Position numbers and translations under genes: made by a program | Shown here: piece after piece, positions 56,297-64,000 of the stretch | Layout of the letters: the number at the start of each line of letters is the position of its first letter | How positions within the stretch are numbered: the stretch's first letter is position 1 | NCBI GenBank assembly: GCA_019022495.1 | Contig: JAFEKR010000005.1 | Span: 3,710,530-3,774,529 of the forward strand | Reading direction: 5' to 3' | Origin: Epichloe hybrida | Lineage: Eukaryota; Ascomycota; Sordariomycetes; Hypocreales; Clavicipitaceae | DNA length: 64,000 bases | Notes under the pieces: model-generated | What the model saw: the letters and a program-made list of their open reading frames with translations, nothing else | Databases searched by the model: none | Told to the model about the DNA's origin: nothing

Positions 56297-56548
56297 TTAT
56301 ATCGCAAAACTCACATATTCGTAAATCGTCGTTCCAACAGATGCTCCTGAGTCCCGACAGATTTTGCAGGCACCTCTGCGTTGGGAATCTAACATTTGGG
56401 GTAGAGACGGATCAAAAGTTGGGTTATCGCAGCGAGGTCCTGGTTTCGGCCGGTCTTTGCACCTCTTGAATAGGAGCTTCTCTAATCTGTGTTGAGGGTT
56501 CCTCCGGCAGTCAACATGGATAGCCACCGCCGTGGTATACGTACACAT
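56297..56548 (-). CDS. Small Cys-rich protein, about 83 aa
   Basis: The frame starts MCTYTTAVAIHVDC and has CRRNPQH, KRCKDRP, RCDNP and ACKICRD. Cys and basic residues are spaced as in short fungal MC...C zinc-binding proteins. It could extend upstream to 56656, but the MC start fits better. It might have a 3' intron, so the C-terminus is uncertain. It is similar in type, not in detail, to the 47108-47293 protein. Confidence 0.45.
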   Translation of the reverse strand: MCTYTTAVAIHVDCRRNPQHRLEKLLFKRCKDRPKPGPRCDNPTFDPSLPQMLDSQRRGACKICRDSGASVGTTIYEYVSFAI

Positions 56549-57625
56549 AATGCTGAACCGTCTAATCCGTAGTTTCCGTGTAATCTCGATGAGTGTGAGC
56601 GCGAGAAGGGAGCAGAAATTCCCGCAGAAATTGTGGATGTCCCTTCTATTTGTCATTGAGTGCCATTCGCAGCCTTTTATTGTGCCTGCATCCCGTGTTC
56701 GTACGTGTTGGCTTGGTGCCCCTTGTCAATGTGCGCTTACTGGTGAATTAGCCGTTTGAGAATGCAACCACAACATTGACATTTACTAGACTTAGCCATT
56801 GTGTTCGACGGCGGGGCGAGCAAAATATTGTCACCCGACACGCTTCATTACGGTACGAAGGCCTCATTGAAATTAATTAGGTCTAGCTAGCTAGCTATAC
56901 AAAGAAAAGGCTGTGCGCACCCATGAAGAGGGGGGGCCGCGGTCGCTCTGACGGTCTGCACTTATATCATCTTCATGGCACGGCGCAGCAAATATACGCA
57001 AATACACCCTTGCCCGCATTCAATGTGACTGATGCTGCTGAGGATATTCACAGCCTCACATCGTAGCCTGAGATATTAGGTATTACTCTTGTCATCCCCT
57101 CTTTGTTTAATAATATAGCTTTTTGTATTGCGTTTAATATTACGGTTTATTATAGGCTTTATTTAAAGACTTAGATTTATTACTAATAGATTTAAAGCTT
57201 ATAAGCTTTTCTTTTCTCTTTTAAATTCCGAATTCCTAGATAGCAATTTTATATCTTTATTTTCTCTTCTAATCACTCTTTGCCTCCATATGCATCATTC
57301 CACAGATGCGCTCTAACCCCCGCAGTGGCCGGGCTGAGGTGACGATTATCGGCGATCCATAAACACCGATAATTCCTGTTAGTGCTTTGCTATTCAATTC
57401 TCCTGTCAGACGGATTATTTCATCGCTTTATATATAACCCTTTTCTAGAATGTCCGAGTTATGCTGTCGTCCTAGTCAAATAGGCTTTGCATTCGCTTAG
57501 GATATGTATATCTAAGGCTGTGTTTTGCCAAATATGGAATCTCGCCTATGAGAGTGTGGGCAACATTAAAGCTTATTCCATGATGACCCTGCAAGAGTGA
57601 ATGATTGTCGTCGTCGAGATCTTGG
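56549..57625. other. Intergenic, no supported gene
   Basis: GC-normal to about 57,080, then AT-rich. An inverted pair GATTATCGG/CCGATAATT lies at about 57,343-57,377. No gene is recognised. Confidence 0.45.
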
Positions 57626-57757
57626 TGCCTGCGCGACCATGTGGGTTTAACCCCAATTCCATTGCGCTATATAAAAGAATACGCATTGTACAAGTCCCTA
57701 TAACTTGTACAATTGACACCTATATTGCTAGGTCTAGGCAAAGCCTAGATCATCACA
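57626..57757. repeat. Direct repeat (132 bp), left copy
   Basis: It begins TGCCTGCGCGACCATG and ends TAGATCATCACA. It matches 58596-58727 except for transitions. TG...CA termini suggest an LTR. It contains GGGTTTAACCCC. Confidence 0.85.
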
Positions 57758-57759
57758 GA

Positions 57760-58560
57760 AAGTTCCCTAGTATCTAGATAGCCAAGATAGGCGGCATATT
57801 TAGGGGTGTTATCTCCACGAATGCCCTGGCTTAGTTTGTACTCTATTATAACTTTGGTCGCGTAGGGGGTTGGATCTGTTGGGTTAGCGGCAATAGCCTC
57901 TGCGCTCTTGTTAATAATATCTTTGACCTCTTCCTTAGAAATATATTGCCTAGGTATAATTTCGCTAGTATAGTTTTTAACAGTGCTAATAACTTTGTTA
58001 TGCGTTGTGACCTCGCCGTAAGCAAATACTTGCTTATTAAGGGTTCAAGTATCTGTAATAATGCGAGCAACAAATCTGCCAACGTCCGCCAGGTCAGTGA
58101 GTGCGGTTCTGACGTTGCCGTTGGCGGCGATAACATTCTTGGAGAACGTAATGGCGGCGTCTAGTTTGCCAGAGGGGACGCGAGGGATGCTAAGTTAATA
58201 CCACTAGCTAACGTCAATAGCTGTGTAGGGGAGGTATAAGGGTTTTGACCTTGTCGAGACTAGCCTCCTTTATGTCTCTTATTCGCGTAACACCACGCGG
58301 ACAAACGGTAGCGAAGAAATTTGGAACGAAGCGGCCGACGCTGGCTTTGTGCGAAGCCTCGATAAGAGCTTCCTAAACGACCGCCTGTTCAATAGTAACG
58401 CAAACAATGACAGCATTGGCACCTTTAAGTATGGCCACTAAGGCGTTAACGTCCTAGAAATTAACACCCTTAACAGCGGCGCCACGCTTAGCAAAGTCCT
58501 AGTAGACATCCTAATAACACGCTAAGGGCAACAAGTAATAAGTGTTTAGTAAGCCACACA
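57760..58560 (-). pseudogene. NmrA-like / isoflavone-reductase-type pseudogene between direct repeats
   Basis: Minus-strand translation gives an NAD(P)-binding protein: AILKGANAVIVCV (about 58,440-58,400), SVGRFVPNFFATV, IPRVPSGKLDAAITF, DVGRFVARIITD near 58,050, LNKQVFAYGEVTTHNKVIS, and C-terminal GDNTPKYAAYLGYLDT. The first ~35 residues with the Gly-rich motif are missing. A one-base frameshift lies near 58,230 and several stops (TAG, TAA, TGA) occur. The fragment fills the space between two 132-bp direct repeats almost exactly. Confidence 0.75.
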
Positions 58561-58595
58561 CTTGTCATGGTCTAGCCCTAAGGGCTAATCGCGGG

Positions 58596-58727
58596 TGCCT
58601 GCGCGACCATGTGAGTTTAACCCTAATTCCATTGCGCCACACAAAAGAATACGCATTGTACAAGTCCCTGTAACTTATGCAATTGACACCTATATTACTA
58701 GGTCTAGGCAAAGCCTAGATCATCACA
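58596..58727. repeat. Direct repeat (132 bp), right copy
   Basis: Same termini as 57626-57757. No clear target duplication is visible outside the pair (CTTGG before, ACACT after). Confidence 0.85.
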
Positions 58728-58739
58728 ACACTAGAAAAA

Positions 58740-60955
58740 GCCAATAAAAATATATATATACTATATAACCTTATGTTAGGAGCGCAGAGGTCAAAGATAG
58801 GATGTTTATTAAAGCGGGTCTTTGGAGAACCTTTAGGCCATGCGGATAATAAAGAGGCTAGCTAGCTATAAGATAGCCACGTGCTTATAAAGTAAGGTAT
58901 TTCTTAAAGACTATATATATTATTAGTGCTAGGTTAAAGATTAAAACCTTTATATACCTACCCCTAGCTAGTATTTATCTAGTAGTAACTATAATAGTCT
59001 TAGCTATTACTTTATTTTTAACCTTTTAGTATAAGCTATAATAAATTAATCTCTCTTAACCTTTTTAAGAATATAAACTATTAGCTAGATTATTATATAG
59101 CTAATACTCTAAAGATCTATAAGAAACACACTAGTATCTTATAATAATAAAGCTATAGATAATTAGAAAGATAAAGAACCCTTATAATCTAGAACTATAA
59201 ATAATAATAGGGTATAATAAATGCCACTTAATCCTAATTTAGGTAAAGGTATAAATAATATAACTAAAGAAAAAAGGGCATTATAATAATGCTATAAGGT
59301 TATATAAGCTAAGCTATATTACCTTTAAAGAAAATAAAAGATCTTATAAATAAAGGTATAAATTAGAGAGCTTAAGGCAAATCTAGGATTAGCTAGACCT
59401 TAAACTAGACCTATAATTACCCCTTAATCTAGACTTATAATTACCCCTTAAACATTAAGCTATAATTTTACCTAGAGTTTATAGTGACTTAGTAGTAATT
59501 ATATAGTAAGGTAGTCTTATTAAAATATAGATAAAAATGCTTATATATAAAGGGGAAATATATAAAAGCCTATAGAATTTCTTAGTAAACTTAAATATAT
59601 TATTTAAACTAAATTACTATACCTTTAAGGATAATATAACTAAGGTAGTGTATATAAGTAGCTGCCTAGCTAGTAATATAAAGTAATAATAAATACGTTA
59701 TATAGCTATAAATAGGTATATAAATTATTTATTAATTACCTAGGTAAATTTTCTAAAATAGCTAAAAACTAAAATAATAGATATAGGTATAAGATACTTA
59801 GAAGTAATAAGGTTATTACTAAATCTTAGGTAAAAGAATAACTAATTATTTTAATCCTTTATATAAGCCTAGGATAAGGTAAAAGCTAAGTTACCTAAAG
59901 AAATCCCTATTTATTTAAGAATTATAATCTTTTTAAATAGCCTAAATAATACTATAAGGAAGTAAATAATTAGTTAAGAGATTTTAATAACCTAGAGCTA
60001 ACTATAAGGCTAGGGTAAGAAAGCAAAGGTTATAATAGGTTTAGGCTAAAATAATAAAAAAGGTTAGGACTTTAAAAGAAAAAGGTAATACTTTTATTTT
60101 ATATTACTTATAAATAAGGTATAATAATAAAGCAAAGATTAAGGGAAAAGATTATCCTTAGTGTATTATAAATATAAAAAGCCTAGGCACGCTTTACTAG
60201 CTTATTAGGCACTAGATTATTTTACTTATAAAAGTACTAAGTATATAACTAAGAAACACAGAGAAAGTAATAATAAAGCTATATTTCCTAATATAATACT
60301 AGTTTAACTAGCATAGACCTAAGAATATAATCTTACTATAAAATACCCTATAGATAATAGAATAAGAATATAAGTATCTTTATAATAAGATAACTAGTAG
60401 TTAGCTATATAAGCGCTATTTAATATAAGTATATAGTCTTTAATAATTTATCTAAAATTATTATTAAAAAAGGATTAGAAGAATATAATTTAATTAAATA
60501 AAATACTAGAGAGTATAAGTAAAAAAGTAATTTAATATTAAGAAATCTTAGAAAAATTAATAAAGATAAAAGATAGCATAGGATTTATAAAGGTTTACTA
60601 AGTTAGTTACTTTATTACTAATATAAGTAAAGGGATAATTCTAGGTATAAACTAGATTAAAAAGCATTTACTTATAATTATATATTAGGAGTATAAATAC
60701 TAGAGATATTTAGTAATAATAGAATATCTCTCCTTTACTTATAGTAAGTAGTAAGTATATAAGAAGAAAAAAATATTAGTAATTACTTTATTATTAGAAG
60801 TAATAAAGATTAGGCTAAGTATTCTAGAAAATAAAAATTAAAAAGGAAAAGGAAAAGGCTAATTAAAGAACCTAGTAGTAATAAATATATAAATAAATAG
60901 TAAAGTAACTATATAAATCCTAGAGTATACTTATTTATAGTAAAAAAGCAAAGGT
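58740..60955 (+). mobile_element. RIP-decayed retrotransposon gag region
   Basis: Very AT-rich with stops in all frames. On the plus strand at about 60,158-60,210 a former zinc knuckle C-x2-C-x4-H-x4-C is recognisable (Y-Y-K-Y-K-K-P-R-H-A-L-L-A-Y), every Cys now Tyr through TGT/TGC->TAT. The sequence continues to about 60,950 without identifiable RT. It is probably the gag/early pol of an LTR element. Confidence 0.5.
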
Positions 60956-60960
60956 ATTAT

Positions 60961-61110
60961 CAGAGTATTGCACTACAATGTGTATTGTATTGTATTGTTT
61001 GTATTGTATTGTATTAAATACAATACAAATTATTTTGTAGTAAATACAATAAATACAAATTAATTTGTAGTAACTACACTAACTACAAACAATACAAATG
61101 TATTGTTGGG
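60961..61110. mobile_element. hAT-like left end with inverted TGTAT arrays
   Basis: CAGAGTATTG (60961-60970) is followed by TGTAT repeats and then inverted ATACA repeats. It is the inverted counterpart of 1268-1411, including the AATACA/TGTATT-TTGGG junction. It is an outward-facing left terminus. Confidence 0.5.
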
Positions 61111-61484
61111 TAAAAAAAAAGTATAACTTTTTATTAACTAAGGTTATTATTAGGATTAATAGAAAATTAGTTAATAGGACCCTTATATTATTAGCTATTT
61201 TATCTAATTAGTTATATAATTTATAATATTATACTATTTTGTTAATTTTACTATAACTAGGGTTATATATAATATTATAACTTTTTAATAATACTACTAT
61301 ACTTAATACTTTATTTTACTAATATAGCTTAAAGAAAAACCTTCTTATTATATTATTTACTATTTTTATTAATTGTTTTCTATTTCTATAAATTATTATT
61401 ATTACTTATTTAATAAAAAAACTGTAAACTAAAGTAATTACATAAAATAAACTACTAATTAGCTTACTAAAAGTACCTTATTAT

Positions 61485-61690
61485 CAGAGTATTGCACTAA
61501 AACGTGTAGTGTAGTGTAGTATTTGTAGTGTAGTGTAGTAACTACACTACAAACTACACTACACTATAAACTACACTAACTATAAGGAAAAAAAAACTAC
61601 ATTACACTAACTATAAACAAGAAAAAAACTATAATATATTACACTACAAATTTTTTTTCCTAAACTACACTAACTATAAACACTACAAAT
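61485..61690. mobile_element. hAT-like left end with inverted TGTAG arrays
   Basis: CAGAGTATTGCACTA (61485-) is followed by TGTAG repeats and then inverted CTACA repeats to about 61,690. It has the same architecture as the preceding unit with a different fifth base in the pentamer. Confidence 0.5.
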
Positions 61691-62094
61691 ATAGTATTAG
61701 ACTTTTTATTAGTTATTAGTATTAATAAGGTTAAAAGAAAGCTAGTTATATAAAAGCTTTTATTATTACCTATTTTATTAAATTAGTTATAGAATTTATA
61801 ATATTATATTATTTTTATAATTTTATTATAACTAAGTAAGGTTATATATAATATTATACTTTTTTAATAATACTATTTAACTTAATACTTTATTTCCCTA
61901 ATATAACTTAAAGAAAAACCTTCTTATTATATTATTTACTATTTCTATAAATTATTATTATTACTTATTTTAAAAAAACTATAAAAAAAACTACTAGTAA
62001 ACTTAATATAAGTAGCTTATTATATCTTATTATATCTTATAATAGCTTATAATAGCTTATAATATTGGTGGGCAGTTTGGGTTAAGGGCAGCTA

Positions 62095-62196
62095 GGCAGT
62101 GTGGGCGCGGGGCGTGGCAGAAAGGCAAAATAGCGCTAAGAGGAAGGCGGTGTGGGCGTGGGGCGTGGCAGAAAGGTAAAATAGCGCTAAGAGAAA
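62095..62196. repeat. Two GC-rich 52-bp repeats
   Basis: Two head-to-tail copies share GTGGGCGNGGGGCGTGGCAG and AAATAGCGCTAAGAG. This is a rare GC-rich patch in the AT-rich subtelomere. It is not coding. Confidence 0.85.
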
Positions 62197-62310
62197 AAGT
62201 GTAGGATAATAGGGGTAGTAAGCAAAATAGTAAGCTAATAAAAAAAAAGCAAAGATAGCAAGACTATAGTTATATAATATTCTATATTATATGTAGGTAA
62301 ATTAAATAGG

Positions 62311-62564
62311 TAGCTTTATGCGTAGCTCTATGCGTAGCTATATACATAGCTTTATGCGTAGCTCTATGCGTAACTTTATATGTAACTATATGCGTAGCTC
62401 TATGCGTAGCTATATACATAGCTTTATACATAGCTATATACGTAGCTATATGCATAGCTATGCGTAGCTTTATGCGTAGCTCTATGCGTAGCTGTATGCG
62501 CAGTTGTATGCGCAGCTGTATGCGTAGCTATATGCGTAGCTTTATACGTAGCTATATATGTAGC
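62311..62564. repeat. 12-bp tandem repeat, about 21 units
   Basis: The unit is TAGCTNTATGCG with variants at positions 6 and 9-12 (ATACAT, ATGCGT and similar). Variants are mainly transitions. Subtelomeric minisatellite. Confidence 0.9.
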
Positions 62565-62647
62565 AAGATTACTTACAATATAATGCATATGTAAATTATA
62601 TTTATAGCAAGACTACCTGCGCAAGCCTATGTATAGTAAGGCAGTAA

Positions 62648-63100
62648 AAAAACGCTATAATAGGAACATTATAAGGCAACAGGGGTAATAAGAAAAATAG
62701 TAAGCTAATTAAAAAAAAGAATATCTAAATTACGTGCATAGCAAGGCCACTTAGGCAATATTAAATGCTACGCGCACGTAAACAATTTCTATGTATAGCA
62801 AGGCCCTTAGGCAATGTTAAATACTATGCGCACGTAAACAATTTCTATGCATAGTAAGGCCCTTAGGCAATATTAAATACTACGCGCATGCAAATAATTT
62901 CTATGTATAGTAAGGCCCTTAGGTAATGTTAAATACTATATATATAATTATATTTTATAGTAAGACTACTTATATAAGTATATGTATAGTAAGGCAGTGG
63001 AAAAACGCTATAATAGGAATATTATAAGGTAATAGGGGTAATAAGAAAAATAGTAAGCTAATTAAAAAAGTGCATATAAATACGTGTAGCAAGGCTAATG
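62648..63100. repeat. Subtelomeric repeats: 56-bp tandem units within duplicated blocks
   Basis: Four units of about 56 bp (62,739-62,960) share AGNAAGGCCCTTAGGCAAT, TTAAATAC and CGCGCACGTAAACAA. A block starting AAACGCTATAATAGGAA with GGGGTAATAAGAAAAATAG occurs at 62,648 and again at 63,003, and in part at about 62,200. These are typical telomere-associated sequences. Confidence 0.8.
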
Positions 63101-63922
63101 CTATATGCATATAGACCACTTATGTAGTAGGGTAATTATAGACTTAATCTAAGCCCTCCCCTAATCTACGGATTAGCATTCCCTTTTCCTATCCCTTAGA
63201 CTATAAGGGAGTAAAGCATATATAAAGCACATAGACTAATACTACGCTATAATTACTTACACTAAGGAATTACTATAACTTACAATCCCCTAAGACCTTT
63301 AGCTACCTTACCTTTTAGCTAGTATTGTATTTATACTATTTAGCTATATAGTAAGGTTACCCTTTAAAGGATTCTTCTAAGTAAGTACCTAAGTTTTAGG
63401 TAAAGATATATACCTAGTAAAAAAGTTAAGCAGGCCTATAAGGTAATAAAGATTTAGAGCTATATATACATACTCTTTAGCCTTTTAATTTATTTTCTTA
63501 GTGTTTTCTTCTTCTTATCCCTTAATTTCTCCCTAAGAAAAATACTTATACTCTAAATGCTTATAAGTAATAACTATTTTCTTATACTATATCTTCTAAT
63601 CCACCTCCTAAGGTAAGCATACCTAGGTGTAGTTATAAATGTTTATAGCTTATAGAGGAAGAAAAGAGAAAAAGAAAGAATAATAAGTAATAGGCTAAGT
63701 AAGAGAAGCAAAAGGCAAAGGTAACTAGGCAAGTCCTTAAAGAGTATTAATAAGAGTAGCTATAGTAGCCTACCTAAGTTTTACAGTAGAATATAGTATA
63801 GTAAAGATATTCTATTTACAGTACCTATTATAATACCTTAAGTAGCCTAAGCAGCTAGTTACTAGCACTATCTTTACTATTATTACTTAACTATCTATTA
63901 CTATAGCTATAGGTAACTCTTA
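63101..63922. other. Telomere-proximal unique AT-rich sequence
   Basis: No gene is recognisable. Short Pro/Leu-poor frames only. Composition is AT-rich, with TAAGG and CTTAG words. It separates the repeats from the telomere. Confidence 0.5.
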
Positions 63923-64000
63923 TAGGGTTAGGGTTAGGGTTAGGGTTAGGGTTAGGGTTAGGGTTAGGGTTAGGGTTAGGGTTAGGGTTAGGGTTAGGGT
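63923..64000 (+). repeat. Telomere, (TTAGGG)13
   Basis: Thirteen perfect TTAGGG repeats run to the end of the window, G-rich strand pointing outward, preceded directly by AACTCTTA. This marks the chromosome end and orients the window. Confidence 0.99.

Larger units (their letters stand above)
60957..62000. repeat. Two tandem ~520-bp subtelomeric units
   Basis: The units run about 60957-61480 and 61481-62000. Each starts TTATCAGAGTATTGCAC, then has a pentamer array, then the same AT-rich body (landmark GAAAAACCTTCTTATTATAT at about 61,334 and 61,913). Bodies are about 85% alike by eye, but the pentamers differ (TGTAT in the first, TGTAG in the second). Confidence 0.85.

Noticed and set aside
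29749..58730. Considered a Starship cargo region or a biosynthetic cluster
   Set aside because: No DUF3435 tyrosine recombinase captain, no PKS/NRPS/terpene or tailoring enzyme set seen. Genes are functionally unrelated.
62311..62960. Regular repeats considered as a CRISPR array
   Set aside because: Eukaryotic telomere-linked DNA. Units are contiguous without unique spacers.

Overview
The window is the end of a chromosome of a filamentous ascomycete (Pezizomycotina, probably Sordariomycetes/Hypocreales; the order is inferred from gene families, not proven). The last 78 bases are a TTAGGG telomere array running off the 3' end, so the right side is the chromosome tip. Genes have short GT...AG introns. 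The repeats are AT-rich and carry the directional CpA->TpA (TpG->TpA on the other strand) change of repeat-induced point mutation (RIP), with Trp and Gln codons turned into stops and active-site Asp into Asn.

Layout. 1-29,748 is a gene-free block of RIP-decayed transposons. It holds pentamer arrays with hAT-like ends (to 1,411), a reverse-strand LINE of the Tad1/CgT1 type (about 1.43-5.85 kb), a 99-bp tandem array, a Copia fragment, and a reverse-strand Copia remnant (7,113-10,937, resuming 29,402-29,748). That remnant was split by a second, structurally complete Copia element (10,943-29,396). The second Copia was split by an 11.25-kb chromodomain Gypsy element (16,165-27,417). The Gypsy carries a solo LTR of the second Copia family (25,229-26,045). 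Every layer inside the first Copia remnant has an exact 5-bp target-site duplication.

29,749-58,730 is a GC-normal gene island with dispersed small elements. It holds a 5'-truncated endonuclease/exonuclease/phosphatase gene, a ten-exon Zn2Cys6 regulator, a DUF7704-type membrane protein, a frameshifted HsbA-like surface protein, a kinase-fold fragment, a three-exon gene of unknown function (618 aa), an intact APH-like phosphotransferase, an F-box protein, two small Cys-rich proteins, a kinase-like protein, a hAT transposase remnant, a KP4-like secreted protein, a chromodomain-like remnant, a broken telomere-linked (RecQ-type) helicase, an intact Ser/Thr kinase and an NmrA-like pseudogene between direct repeats. 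A miniature LTR element sits inside a TA-flanked long-TIR MITE at 41.4-42.6 kb.

58,740-63,922 is subtelomeric: a RIP-decayed gag with a zinc-knuckle remnant, two tandem ~520-bp units beginning with hAT-like ends and TGTAN pentamer arrays, several short tandem repeats (52, 12 and 56 bp), then the telomere.

The genes do not form one pathway. They are a typical subtelomeric accessory set (secreted proteins, kinase folds, F-box, regulator, telomere-linked helicase). The most unusual items are the extra long decayed reading frame downstream of the chromodomain in the Gypsy element, the family of ends combining CAGAGCATTG with TGTAN pentamers, and the NmrA-like gene enclosed by 132-bp direct repeats.
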